Assembly (NCBI GenBank): GCA_902566725.1
Contig: CACFJZ010000001.1
Coordinates: 1-64,000, forward strand
DNA: 64,000 bases
Origin: an uncultured marine group I thaumarchaeote
GTDB lineage: Archaea > Thermoproteota > Nitrososphaeria > Nitrososphaerales > Nitrosopumilaceae
Direction: 5' to 3'
In this document: in pieces, positions 1 to 9,799 of the stretch
Layout: each line of letters opens with the position of its first letter
Position numbering within the stretch: position 1 is the first letter of the stretch
Position numbers and translations under genes: made by a program
Notes under the pieces: model-generated
What the model was told of the DNA's origin: nothing
The model's input: the letters and a program-made list of their open reading frames with translations, nothing else
Databases searched by the model: none

Positions 1-293
1 GAGCTAGTTTTGTAAAAGTAATCAAATCCAATATTAAATGCTGAAAAATCTTCATAATCACGCTTGTTCCAATGGGCAACATATTCCTCAGGAGTTTGAC
101 CTAATTTTTCAGACTGTATTAGAATTGGAGTTCCAAAGTCATCAGATGCACATACATAGTATGCTTCAACCCCATTTTGTTTTAGAAAGCGCGTGGTGAC
201 ATCAGCTGGAAGGTATGTTGATGCAACATGACCAAGATGGATTTCTCCATTAGAGTAAGGCAATGCACTAGTGATTATTGCTTTTTTGTTCAT
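1..293 (-). CDS. metG: Methionyl-tRNA synthetase, N-terminal part (runs off the window edge)
   Basis: Reverse strand reads MNKKAIITSALPYSNGEIHLGHVASTYLPADVTTRFLKQNG...; class I HIGH-type motif (HLGH). Partial, not in the ORF track. Confidence 0.93.
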   Translation of the reverse strand, partial: MNKKAIITSALPYSNGEIHLGHVASTYLPADVTTRFLKQNGVEAYYVCASDDFGTPILIQSEKLGQTPEEYVAHWNKRDYEDFSAFNIGFDYFYKTS

Positions 294-360
294 TTGACAT
301 GTCTGGATTTTTTTAACTATTAAGGTATGGTTTTTAAAGAGATTAAGAAGATTTTATGAC

Positions 361-1599
361 ATGAGCAAGGTGAAGAACCCAAAATTAGCAAAGCAAGGTA
401 AAATTGCATATGAATGGGCACGTACCCACATGGATATTTTAGATAATACATTAAATCGATTAAAAAAATCAAAGCCACTAAAAGGCGTTACAGTAGCATT
501 TTGTCTTCACATAACAAAAGAGACATCAGTCTTAGTTATGGGTGCAAAAGAGCTAGGCGCAAATGTGGCAGTATGTGGTGGAAATCCATTAACTACACAG
601 GATCACATTGCAGCATTTCTTGCAACACAAGGAATTCACATTTATGCATGGAATGGACAAACTAACAAAGAATACGATTGGTGTATAGATCAAGTACTAA
701 GTCACAAACCAAGTTTAATTTGTGATGATGGTGCAGACATGAATGTTAAAGTACATTTTGATAAAAAATTCAAATCTCTAGAAGTCTTAGGTTCAACTGA
801 AGAAACAACAGCAGGAGTTACCAGAGTTAAAGCAATGGAGAAACAAGGAAAACTAAAGTATCCAGTGATAATTGTTAATGACGCAGATACCAAACATATG
901 TTTGACAACAGATATGGTACAGGCCAAAGTACAATTGACGGATATCTTAGAGCAATGGGACTTTTGTTCACATCCAAGAAAATTGTTGTAGTTGGATACG
1001 GATGGGTCGGAAGAGGAGTTGCAGAAAGATCAAGAGGAATGGGTGGAAAAGTAATTGTTACTGAAGTCGACCCAGTAAAGGCATTAGAAGCTCATATGGA
1101 TGGATTTGATGTAATGCCAATGTCACAAGCTGCAAAAATTGGCCAAATATTTATCACAACTACCGGAATGACAAGTGTAATCAGAAAAGAGCATCTTCTA
1201 GCAATGAAAGATGGAGCAGTTGTTGGAAACGTAGGTCATTTTGATGTAGAGATTGATACAAAATTCTTGTTAGAAAAATCAAAATCAGTAAGAGAAGTAA
1301 GACCATCACTTGATGAATGTATTTTGAGAAATGGTAAGAAAATTTATCTAATCGGCAAAGGCAGATTAGCAAATCTTGTTGCTGCAGAAGGCCATCCACC
1401 AGAAGTCATGGCACAATCATTCTCAAATCAGATCTTATCATTATTGTATATTTTGAAGAATCACAAGAAAATGGGCATAAAGACAATGATTGTTCCAAAA
1501 GAGATTGACAGACAAATTGCCGTAGATGCACTAAAAGCAATGAATGTCAAGATTGATACTTTAACAAAAGAACAAAGAAAGTATGCAGAAAGTTGGTAA
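361..1599 (+). CDS. ahcY: Adenosylhomocysteinase (S-adenosyl-L-homocysteine hydrolase)
   Basis: 412 aa; NAD-binding VVVGYGWVGRGVA and SAHH family signatures. Confidence 0.95.
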   Translation: MSKVKNPKLAKQGKIAYEWARTHMDILDNTLNRLKKSKPLKGVTVAFCLHITKETSVLVMGAKELGANVAVCGGNPLTTQDHIAAFLATQGIHIYAWNGQTNKEYDWCIDQVLSHKPSLICDDGADMNVKVHFDKKFKSLEVLGSTEETTAGVTRVKAMEKQGKLKYPVIIVNDADTKHMFDNRYGTGQSTIDGYLRAMGLLFTSKKIVVVGYGWVGRGVAERSRGMGGKVIVTEVDPVKALEAHMDGFDVMPMSQAAKIGQIFITTTGMTSVIRKEHLLAMKDGAVVGNVGHFDVEIDTKFLLEKSKSVREVRPSLDECILRNGKKIYLIGKGRLANLVAAEGHPPEVMAQSFSNQILSLLYILKNHKKMGIKTMIVPKEIDRQIAVDALKAMNVKIDTLTKEQRKYAESW

Positions 1600-1640
1600 T
1601 AAGAATAAGTAAATAAAGAAGATTATTTCAAAAGCAACAG

Positions 1641-1946
1641 ATGACGTGGACAAAGGTTGCTGAAAAAGGCGAAATACAAACTGGAAAGAGTAAAGAGTTT
1701 GATGTAGATGGTAAAAAAATTGCAGTTTTTAATCAAGATGGTTTTCATGCACTAGATGGCATTTGCCAACATCAAGATGGTTCAATTGCACCAGAAGGAA
1801 AACTTGAAGGCGACATAGTAGAATGTCCATTACATTTCTGGCATTATAATATCAAAACTGGAGAATTAATGGATTATCTCAAAGGTGTCAAATTACAAAA
1901 GTATGAAGTCGAAGTTCGAGACGATGGCATCTATATCGATGCATAA
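1641..1946 (+). CDS. Rieske [2Fe-2S] ferredoxin-like protein
   Basis: CQHQDG...CPLHFWHYN Rieske CxH...CxxH motifs. Confidence 0.9.
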   Translation: MTWTKVAEKGEIQTGKSKEFDVDGKKIAVFNQDGFHALDGICQHQDGSIAPEGKLEGDIVECPLHFWHYNIKTGELMDYLKGVKLQKYEVEVRDDGIYIDA

Positions 1947-1985
1947 TCTGATAGACTTTTTATGAGATTATTTTAAAAAGAATTT

Positions 1986-2768
1986 GTGAATCAGGATATT
2001 CTAAAAGAAATCAGCAAACAAGATTACAAAAGCATAGCAGATAGAATTCAAGAAGGATTAGTGCAGAGAATCTCAGATACCAGTTCAAAAGGAGTTATTT
2101 TTGGATTAAGTGGAGGAATAGATTCAGCAGTTATTGCTTATTTGTGTCATAATGCAATAAAAGAAAAGACTCTAGCACTCATAATGCCAGATTCAAAAAT
2201 TTCACCAGAATCTGAAACAAGCGATGCAATAAAGATTGTAGATCAATTAGGATTAGATTACAAATTGTTAGACATTAATTCAATTCATAAAGAATTCAAC
2301 ATGATTTTAGAGCCAAATGATAGAGCGTTAGGAAATTTGCGTGCAAGAATTAGAATGAATATACTATACTACTATGCAAATCTAAAAAATCTAGTTGCTT
2401 TAGGTTCAAGCGATAAAAGTGAATTTAACATAGGTTATTTTACAAAATTCGGAGATGGTGCAGCTGATGCGTTACCAATTGTCTCATTATATAAAACACA
2501 GATTAGAGAATTGGCCCGACATTTAGGAATTAATGAAACAATCATTGCAAAAAAGAGTAGTCCACATTTGTGGCCAAACCATGAAGCAGAGCATGAAATA
2601 GGATTAGAATATGAACAAATTGATGCAATCTTGTACTGCATGTTGGACAAGAATTTGTCACTTGAAGATACAGCAAAACAGACAGATATTGATATTGAAT
2701 CAGTTAAGAAGATCCATCAGATGTACCAAAATAGTGAACATAAACGTGTCAATCCAAAAGCACTGTAA
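1986..2768 (+). CDS. nadE: NH3-dependent NAD+ synthetase
   Basis: SGGIDSAV P-loop pyrophosphatase motif, GSSDKSE, NadE-like length. Confidence 0.93.
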   Translation: MNQDILKEISKQDYKSIADRIQEGLVQRISDTSSKGVIFGLSGGIDSAVIAYLCHNAIKEKTLALIMPDSKISPESETSDAIKIVDQLGLDYKLLDINSIHKEFNMILEPNDRALGNLRARIRMNILYYYANLKNLVALGSSDKSEFNIGYFTKFGDGAADALPIVSLYKTQIRELARHLGINETIIAKKSSPHLWPNHEAEHEIGLEYEQIDAILYCMLDKNLSLEDTAKQTDIDIESVKKIHQMYQNSEHKRVNPKAL

Positions 2769-2824
2769 ATTAGAAATATTTTTACGCAAATAAGATAAAT
2801 GATGCTCCTTTCTGTTATTAACAA

Positions 2825-4219
2825 ATGAAGATTTCAGATACACTAACAAATCAAAAAAAAGAATTAGAATATTCAGACAAAGTTAGAATTTATCTATGTG
2901 GAGTGACAGTTTATGATCAATCCCACATAGGACATGCTAGAACAATAATAGTATTTGATACATTACGGAGATTTTTAGAAGGAAATAATATTCCAGTTGA
3001 ACTTATTCAAAATTTTACAGATGTGGATGACAAAATAATTAATCGTGCAAAAGAGCAAGGAGAATCGGCAAATGGATTATCAAGAAAATATATTCAAACC
3101 TATTTTGAGGATTCAGACAGATTAAACATCAAAAGAGCAACAAATTATCCAAAGGCTACAGAGCACATAGATGATATGATTGATTTGATAAAAAATTTAG
3201 TAAATAATGAAATTGCATACACATCTAAAAATGGAGTTTATTTTCGTGTTTCAAAATTTTCAGATTACGGAAAATTATCAAAAAAGAAAACAGAAGATCT
3301 AGAAAGCGGAGCTAGAATAGAAGTAGATGAGGCAAAAGAGAGTCCTCTTGATTTTGCATTATGGAAGTTTTCAGAAGAACCGCCAAATTGGAACAGTCCA
3401 TGGGGAAAAGGAAGACCAGGATGGCATATAGAATGTTCTGCAATGAGTATCAAGTATCTTGGAAAAAATTTCGAGATACATGGAGGAGGAAGAGATTTAA
3501 TTTTTCCACATCATGAAAATGAGATTGCACAATCAGAGTCTTTTACCTGTGAACAATTTGCAAAAATTTGGATGCATGCAGGCATGATTACAATAAATGG
3601 TGAAAAAATGTCAAAATCAGTCGGAAATATCAAATCAATCAACCATGTACTTGAATCATGGGGACCTAATGTTGCAAGATTGTTTTGCATATCAGGACAT
3701 TATTCAAAACCAATAGACTATACAGAAGATTTGTTAAAAGAAAACTTGATCAAATTACGTCAGATTGAAACCTGCTACTATGAACTAAGATTAGCCGAAG
3801 AACAAGAGCAGTCTGAAGACATTTCATTATTGTTAGTAGAATCAAGAGAGAAATTTGACGCGGCATTGAATGATGATTTCAATACACCTTTGGGACTATC
3901 TGTATTCTTTAACATGATTAAGACGATAAACAGTTTTGCAGCAGATGAAAAGATTACAAAGCAAATGGCAAAACAAGCATTGCCGGTTTTAGAATACATG
4001 TTAGAGGTTTTGGGAATAAAGGTTCAAACCGTATCTGATGAAGAGGTTAAATCCATTTTTGATTTAATCAACAAAAGAGAAACACTAAGAGCTGAAAAAC
4101 AATTTGAAGAAGCAGACAAGATTCGAGACCAAATTGCGGGATTAGGAATATCATTAATTGATCATAAAAATAGAACGTTATGGATGAAAAAAGAGCCAAT
4201 CAAGGCAGAAAATCAATAG
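2825..4219 (+). CDS. cysS: Cysteinyl-tRNA synthetase
   Basis: YLCGVTVYDQSHIGHAR and KMSKS motif; WHIECSAM zinc-binding motif. Confidence 0.96.
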   Translation: MKISDTLTNQKKELEYSDKVRIYLCGVTVYDQSHIGHARTIIVFDTLRRFLEGNNIPVELIQNFTDVDDKIINRAKEQGESANGLSRKYIQTYFEDSDRLNIKRATNYPKATEHIDDMIDLIKNLVNNEIAYTSKNGVYFRVSKFSDYGKLSKKKTEDLESGARIEVDEAKESPLDFALWKFSEEPPNWNSPWGKGRPGWHIECSAMSIKYLGKNFEIHGGGRDLIFPHHENEIAQSESFTCEQFAKIWMHAGMITINGEKMSKSVGNIKSINHVLESWGPNVARLFCISGHYSKPIDYTEDLLKENLIKLRQIETCYYELRLAEEQEQSEDISLLLVESREKFDAALNDDFNTPLGLSVFFNMIKTINSFAADEKITKQMAKQALPVLEYMLEVLGIKVQTVSDEEVKSIFDLINKRETLRAEKQFEEADKIRDQIAGLGISLIDHKNRTLWMKKEPIKAENQ

Positions 4220-4340
4220 CAGATATTTTGTGGATCATATTTAATAATGATTTTGACGTAGTAAAGTTCCATTAGTAAGTAGCCGTTTTTTGGCAAAATT
4301 GAGATGGACCTTTTTTGTTCTCTCTATTTTTACTAGTGGA

Positions 4341-4772
4341 TTATTTTATGATTAAAACTGGAGGTCGTGCTTTGTGTAGAACAAATTGGGAAGTACTTCC
4401 AAAGAATATTTCTTTTGCTGAACTTCGTCCACGAGAGCCTATAACAACCATATCTATTTTATTTCTTGCAGAGTTGGCAAATTTTGTTATTTCATATCCA
4501 GGATTTCCATATCCAATTTTTTCAATAAATTCAACGCCTGCCTTTTCACACTGCTTTTCTGCAATTACCATCATCGATTTAACCTGTTTTTTATGATCTT
4601 TGTTAAAACGACCAGATGTATCAAAATCACCTTTTGGAGCAGCATATACAGAATGTATGCCAATTATTTTGGCATCACATTGTTTTGCAAGATAAATAGC
4701 AGTTGAAAGACCTCTAAAGGAGTTCTTTGAGTTGTCAAGTGGAACCAGTATTTTCTTGATGTTTGTAGCCAT
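4341..4772 (-). CDS. Universal stress protein (UspA family)
   Basis: ILVPLDNSKNS..., VVIGSRGRS motif. Confidence 0.92.
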   Translation of the reverse strand: MATNIKKILVPLDNSKNSFRGLSTAIYLAKQCDAKIIGIHSVYAAPKGDFDTSGRFNKDHKKQVKSMMVIAEKQCEKAGVEFIEKIGYGNPGYEITKFANSARNKIDMVVIGSRGRSSAKEIFFGSTSQFVLHKARPPVLIIK

Positions 4773-4806
4773 AAGATTACGTATTAGTTAGAACATAAAA
4801 AAGAAA

Positions 4807-4906
4807 CGCCGGGAGAGGGATTTGAACCCCCGCGTGCAATGCACAGACGCTATCCAGTATTTTGATTTCGAGGCGTCCGCCTTGGACCAGGCTTGGCTAT
4901 CCCGAC
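4807..4906 (-). tRNA. tRNA-Ser(CGA), with intron
   Basis: Reverse strand GTCGGGATAGCCAAGCCTGGTCCAAGGCGGACGCCTCGAA[ATCAAAATACTGGAT]AGCGTCTGTGCATTGCACGCGGGGGTTCAAATCCCTCTCCCGGCG. Acceptor, D, anticodon (GACGC/GCGTC), long variable and T arms all pair; anticodon CGA; discriminator G. CCA is not encoded. Confidence 0.93.
4852..4866 (-). other. Predicted 15-nt archaeal tRNA intron at position 37/38
   Basis: Removing ATCAAAATACTGGAT restores a 7-nt anticodon loop CUCGAAA between GACGC and GCGTC stems. Exact boundaries inferred. Confidence 0.8.
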
Positions 4907-4977
4907 ATGCAAAGTAAGAATTTCTAGTATAAAATCGAATCAGTAAACAAAAAAACTAGGAATTATTCAATTATAGT

Positions 4978-6000
4978 ATGGGTTTAGATCTAAAACCACT
5001 TCTTGTCAGAGATAAAACACAGCTTGAAGCATTTACAAACAAAGTAGTAGCAATTGATGCATACAATGCAATATACCAATTTTTGGCAATAATTAGAGGT
5101 CCAGAAGGACTTCATCTAACAGATTCGCAAGGAAGAGTCACAAGTCACATTACAGGATTATTGTTTAGAAACATCAATTTCTTAACAATGGGGATTAAAC
5201 CAGTTTACGTATTTGATGGAAAACCACCATCTCTGAAATCTGCAGAAATTGAAAAAAGAAAACAGATTAAAAAAGAAGCAACCGTCAAATATGAAAAAGC
5301 AGTTTCATCAGGAGATATGGAAGAAGCAAGAAAGTACGCACAGCAAACCACATCAATGAGAGATGGAATGGTAGAAGATTCAAAGAAATTACTTGATTTA
5401 TTTGGAATACCTCACATACAAGCACCGTCTGAAGGAGAAGCAACTGCTGCAAGTTTGACAACAACTGGACAAGCATATGCATCAGCAAGTCAGGATTTTG
5501 ATTCAATCTTATTTGGTGCAAAACGACTAGTTAGAAATTTCACAAATAGTGGAAGAAGAAAACTTCCAAATAGAAATTCATACATCGAAGTACTTCCAGA
5601 AATAATTGAATTTCAGAAAAATCTAGACAGTATGGGATTAACAAGAGAAGAGTTAGTAGATACAGGAATTTTAATTGGTACTGATTTTAATCCAGATGGA
5701 TTTGAACGAGTAGGTCCAAAAACAGCAATCAAGATGATTAAGCAGCATAAGAGACTAGAAGATATACCTCAAATTCAAGAACAATTACAAGAGATTCCAT
5801 TTGATCAGATAAGAAAAATTTTCTTGGAGCCCGATGTTGCAAAGGTGGAAAAAATAGAATTTGGAGAAACAGATTACGAAGGAATTGTGAAATATCTTTC
5901 AGAAGAAAGAGATTTTTCAAAAGATAGAGTTGAAACATCACTAAATCGATTAAAGAAGAGTTTGGAGAAGAAAAGCCAGACATTAGATCAGTTCTTTTAA
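4978..6000 (+). CDS. fen: Flap endonuclease FEN-1
   Basis: MGLDLKPL..., VFDGKPP, EAEA-type [11 protein letters not shown]-terminal PCNA-binding PIP box QTLDQFF. Confidence 0.96.
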   Translation: MGLDLKPLLVRDKTQLEAFTNKVVAIDAYNAIYQFLAIIRGPEGLHLTDSQGRVTSHITGLLFRNINFLTMGIKPVYVFDGKPPSLKSAEIEKRKQIKKEATVKYEKAVSSGDMEEARKYAQQTTSMRDGMVEDSKKLLDLFGIPHIQAPSEGEATAASLTTTGQAYASASQDFDSILFGAKRLVRNFTNSGRRKLPNRNSYIEVLPEIIEFQKNLDSMGLTREELVDTGILIGTDFNPDGFERVGPKTAIKMIKQHKRLEDIPQIQEQLQEIPFDQIRKIFLEPDVAKVEKIEFGETDYEGIVKYLSEERDFSKDRVETSLNRLKKSLEKKSQTLDQFF

Positions 6001-6134
6001 TTAGCAGAATATACCGCACTGAGCAGTTGGTCAGTTTGGAAATATATCGAATACCAAACAATTCCATCTCGTGTTGATGGACTTGCTGAACGGCCAATGT
6101 CTAACTATAAATCAAATAAGGTTTAGAGAAAAAT

Positions 6135-6353
6135 ATGACAGAAAATGAAGATGCGAAACATAATTTACTTCTAAACATCAAACGTCTGGAAGGAATGCTT
6201 GAGAGAATTGATAATTTCTGTCACAATTATGACCAAGAAAAGATGGATGCATCAGTAGCGGTTCTAAAAATTAAAAGTGTAATTGAAAATCTTCGAGAAG
6301 TAATTCCAGAGATGAGTAAAGCAGCAGAATCAATAGATCAGGAAAAAGATTAA
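6135..6353 (+). CDS. Hypothetical small helical protein
   Basis: 72-aa ORF with good coding context; charged helical composition. Confidence 0.65.
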   Translation: MTENEDAKHNLLLNIKRLEGMLERIDNFCHNYDQEKMDASVAVLKIKSVIENLREVIPEMSKAAESIDQEKD

Positions 6354-6377
6354 CTATACAATCTTTTTTGAAAATTC

Positions 6378-6554
6378 ATGAGTTATGAAGAAGACGTTGA
6401 TGTCTATGGAGAATGTAGAAATTTCATCAAATTCTGTAAAGAACAACAGATTCAAGTTACTTCAGAAGCTGTAGCAACAGTATGGGCAGCATTTCAAACT
6501 AATGTTGCATTAGATGAAGAAGAAGATGAAGAAACAACATTAGATGATTATTAG
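6378..6554 (+). CDS. Hypothetical small acidic protein (58 aa; not in ORF track)
   Basis: MSYEEDVDVYGECRNFIKFCKEQQIQVTSEAVATVWAAFQTNVALDEEEDEETTLDDY; ends immediately before the stop of the convergent acyl-CoA synthetase. Confidence 0.6.
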   Translation: MSYEEDVDVYGECRNFIKFCKEQQIQVTSEAVATVWAAFQTNVALDEEEDEETTLDDY

Positions 6555-8474
6555 TTATTGTTGATTTTGTACATTTTTCTGTAATTCATCAAATGCGGAT
6601 TGAATCTCACTTACTGCAGCACCATCTTCAAGAGTACTTACATCGCCAATTTTTTCATTATTTGCAATTGCCTTTAGTAGTCGTCTCATGATTTTTCCAC
6701 TTCTAGTCTTTGGCAGTTTATTTACAATGTAGAATTGATTTGGAGTAGCTATAGGTCCAATTTGGGTTCGAATTGTCTCACGTAGTTCGGTACGAAGTTT
6801 TTCATCAGAAGAGTGTGCACTTTCCTTTAACACAACAAATGCAATTATTGATTCACCTTTAACTTCATCTGGAATTCCACATACTGCAGATTCTGCAACC
6901 TCGTTATGAGATACAATACTACTTTCTAGTTCTGCAGTTCCTATTCTATGACCTGCAACTTTGAGTACATCATCAGAACGCCCAAGAAGCCACAGATAGC
7001 CATCAGAATCTTTGATTGCATAGTCACCAGGATAATAAACCGAATCAAACTTTGACCAGTACACATCTTTGTATTTTTGTTCATCTTTCCATAATCCCAA
7101 GAGCATTCCTGGCCAAGGAGTTTTAATTATTAGAGAACCTTTTGTTTCAGGTTCAACTTCATTTCCAGATTCATCAACAACTTGTATATCCAAACCAGGA
7201 ATTGGAAGAGTAGCAGAGCCAGGTTTTAATGGAATAGTTTCAATTCCAGGTAAAGGACTGATCAACATTCCACCAGTTTCTGTTTGCCACCATGTATCAA
7301 TTATTGGGCATTTCTTTTTTCCAATTACATCAAAATACCATTTCCAAACTTGAGGATTAATTGGTTCACCAACAGTTCCAAGTAAACGTAAGGAAGAAAG
7401 ATCAAATGAATTTGGAACATCATCTCCAAACTTCATTAACATTCGAAGTGCTGTTGGAGTTGTATAGAAAATTGTTATATCATATTTTTGAATAATGTCC
7501 CACATTCTAGAAGAATCAGGATAATCAGGTGCACCTTCATACATTACTTGTGTTGCACCATGTAACAAAGGACCATAAACTACATAGCTGTGACCTGTAA
7601 CCCATCCAATATCTGCAGTACAAAAATACACATCAGAATCTTTGATATCAAAAGCCCACTTGTATGTAGAGTAGAGATGAGTTAGATAGCCACCAATACC
7701 ATGTAAGACCCCTTTAGGTTTTCCAGTTGTGCCAGATGTATACAAAATGTATAATGAATCAGTACTATCTAGAACTTCAGCATTACATACAGGAGAGGCA
7801 GACCCCATTACATCAGACCACAACAGGTCTTTTTCATTCATTTGAATATCCTGACCTGTTCGTTGATAGACAATGACATTTTTTACAAATTGAACTGATG
7901 ATGCCGATTCATCAACGATTTCTTTAAGATTAATGATTTTTCCTTTTCTATATCCACCATCAGATGTAATGATTACTTTAGATTGAGAATCCTCTACCCT
8001 GTCAGAAAGAGAAGTTGCACTAAATCCAGAAAATACAACAGTATGAACAGCACCTATTCGTGCACATGCAAGCATCGAAATTGGAAGTTCAGGAATCATA
8101 GGAAGGTAGATTGTTACTCGATCACCCTTTTTGACACCTAGTGACTTTAGGACATTAGCCAGTTTTTGTACCTGAATAAACATTTCATGGTATGTAATTT
8201 TTCTATCAGTTCCATCCTCACCTTCCCATAAAATTGCAGGTTTTTCAGATTTTGAATTCTGATGTACATCTAGAGCATTGTATGACGCATTAATTTTTCC
8301 GCCAGTAAACCATCTGGCAAAAGGAGGATTCCACTGCAAGGTTTCAGTCCAAGGTTCAAACCAAGACAATGATTTTGCACATTCATTCCAAAATGAAATG
8401 TAGTCTTTTTTGGCAGAGTCTCTTATAGAAGAATCATTATTTCCTAAGCCAATATGAAATTTTTCAGAATTCAA
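6555..8474 (-). CDS. acsA: AMP-forming acetyl-CoA (acyl-CoA) synthetase
   Basis: 639 aa; YTSGTTGKPKGV, PKTRSGKIMRR motifs. Confidence 0.93.
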   Translation of the reverse strand: MNSEKFHIGLGNNDSSIRDSAKKDYISFWNECAKSLSWFEPWTETLQWNPPFARWFTGGKINASYNALDVHQNSKSEKPAILWEGEDGTDRKITYHEMFIQVQKLANVLKSLGVKKGDRVTIYLPMIPELPISMLACARIGAVHTVVFSGFSATSLSDRVEDSQSKVIITSDGGYRKGKIINLKEIVDESASSVQFVKNVIVYQRTGQDIQMNEKDLLWSDVMGSASPVCNAEVLDSTDSLYILYTSGTTGKPKGVLHGIGGYLTHLYSTYKWAFDIKDSDVYFCTADIGWVTGHSYVVYGPLLHGATQVMYEGAPDYPDSSRMWDIIQKYDITIFYTTPTALRMLMKFGDDVPNSFDLSSLRLLGTVGEPINPQVWKWYFDVIGKKKCPIIDTWWQTETGGMLISPLPGIETIPLKPGSATLPIPGLDIQVVDESGNEVEPETKGSLIIKTPWPGMLLGLWKDEQKYKDVYWSKFDSVYYPGDYAIKDSDGYLWLLGRSDDVLKVAGHRIGTAELESSIVSHNEVAESAVCGIPDEVKGESIIAFVVLKESAHSSDEKLRTELRETIRTQIGPIATPNQFYIVNKLPKTRSGKIMRRLLKAIANNEKIGDVSTLEDGAAVSEIQSAFDELQKNVQNQQ

Positions 8475-8517
8475 TAATGAAGGGTGAAAACAAGAATGTT
8501 TTAAGAATTTTGAATAA

Positions 8518-9354
8518 TTATTGAGAATTCATTCTTTTTATCCAGTCAGATTCAGGTTCTGCAGGAGATTCTACTTGTGGAGGAATTGTCATCATCTGTG
8601 TTTCACTTGAAACATCAGTTGTTTGACTTCCAGGAGGTTCTGGTAAACGAGTTTCCGTATCATCAGTTTCAGGAACTTCTGGTAGATAGGTTCCGGGCAT
8701 CACCGAAGATTGTGATACCGGTGGAATCATATCTTCGAGTGAGAGATTTGCAAGTCTGGATTTAACTTTTGCAATCTCATCTTTCTCATGTTTCATATGC
8801 TGAAGCATTTCGTCTGTTTCGCTTTGAACATGATCGAAGGTCTCCTGAGAAATTTCGTTACTTTTGAGTTGAACTTTTGCATCAAACAAAAGTACTTTGA
8901 CAGATTTTTCCTGTTCTTCAATTTCGACGACTCTATTATCTAATTCAGAGTTTATTTCATATTCAGTACGTTGAAGTGTCATTAATTTAGTGTTGTACTT
9001 TTCATGAATTATTTCTGCATCAGCTTTCATGCTGTCGTTGTCAGAGACAATTTCCATCAATGCGTTAAGACGGCGGATTACAAGTTCTTTTTGTTTTAGT
9101 AAACGTTGTGAATCCAATCTCCACTTTGGAATGAAAATTACTACTTCAGCTTGGACTACGAGTTGATCAAAAGCAATTTGTTTTAGGCCTTCAGAGCCGC
9201 AATTAATGCCGACTGTCTGTATAGAACCATCAACATCAGTTGTGGTACCTAAAATTTTGCCCATTGGTGCACCATACATGTCTTTTACAGGTTTACCAAT
9301 AATTTCAACTTCGCAGTTGCTCATGAATGGAAGTTGACAGATCGGTATAACCAA
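8518..9354 (-). CDS. cdvA: CdvA-like cell division protein (PRC-barrel plus coiled coil)
   Basis: N-terminal PRC-barrel (IIGKPVKDMYGAPMGKILG), long coiled coil, Pro-rich tail and short C-terminal peptide DWIKRMNSQ. True start may be the internal Met (MSNCEVEIIG, ~9324). Confidence 0.8.
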   Translation of the reverse strand: MVIPICQLPFMSNCEVEIIGKPVKDMYGAPMGKILGTTTDVDGSIQTVGINCGSEGLKQIAFDQLVVQAEVVIFIPKWRLDSQRLLKQKELVIRRLNALMEIVSDNDSMKADAEIIHEKYNTKLMTLQRTEYEINSELDNRVVEIEEQEKSVKVLLFDAKVQLKSNEISQETFDHVQSETDEMLQHMKHEKDEIAKVKSRLANLSLEDMIPPVSQSSVMPGTYLPEVPETDDTETRLPEPPGSQTTDVSSETQMMTIPPQVESPAEPESDWIKRMNSQ

Positions 9355-9457
9355 CCAAGTGTTAACAAGGTTGACAATTTTGGTACAAAGAAATTAACTA
9401 AATTGAAATTTCACGACTGAGAGTAATTTTATTATTGGATTTTAATCAAAATTAATT

Positions 9458-9769
9458 ATGATTGATAAAGAAGAGTTGGGTCAAGTCCTAAAATTCGTAT
9501 CAGAGTACTGGGAAAAATTGAAAAATGAACCAGAAAATGAGGCACTGAAAATTCTTCCATCAAAATTTTGGATGAAATCACTTGGAGGTCCTGTGGGAAA
9601 TGAAAAAGGAGTCAAAGGAAGATGGGTTACAACTTTGATGTATCTTGAAGATGAAGAGATGGAAAAAGCATTTCGTGAAGTCCTAACAAGATGGCAAGCA
9701 AAGGGACAACAAACTGCAACCGAGCTTCCAACTAAATCACCCGATCTGATTCAAATTGGAAGAAGATAA
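9458..9769 (+). CDS. Conserved hypothetical protein
   Basis: 103-aa ORF, coding-like composition. Confidence 0.6.
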   Translation: MIDKEELGQVLKFVSEYWEKLKNEPENEALKILPSKFWMKSLGGPVGNEKGVKGRWVTTLMYLEDEEMEKAFREVLTRWQAKGQQTATELPTKSPDLIQIGRR

Positions 9770-9799
9770 AGATAAAACCAATTACGAAAAGTAAGATTA

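Noticed and set aside
702-977. Antisense ORFs within ahcY and many other genes in the ORF track
   Set aside because: Overlap clearly conserved genes; no domain-like composition.
2611-2793. 60-aa ORF overlapping the 3' end of nadE
   Set aside because: Out-of-frame overlap with the conserved NadE C-terminus.
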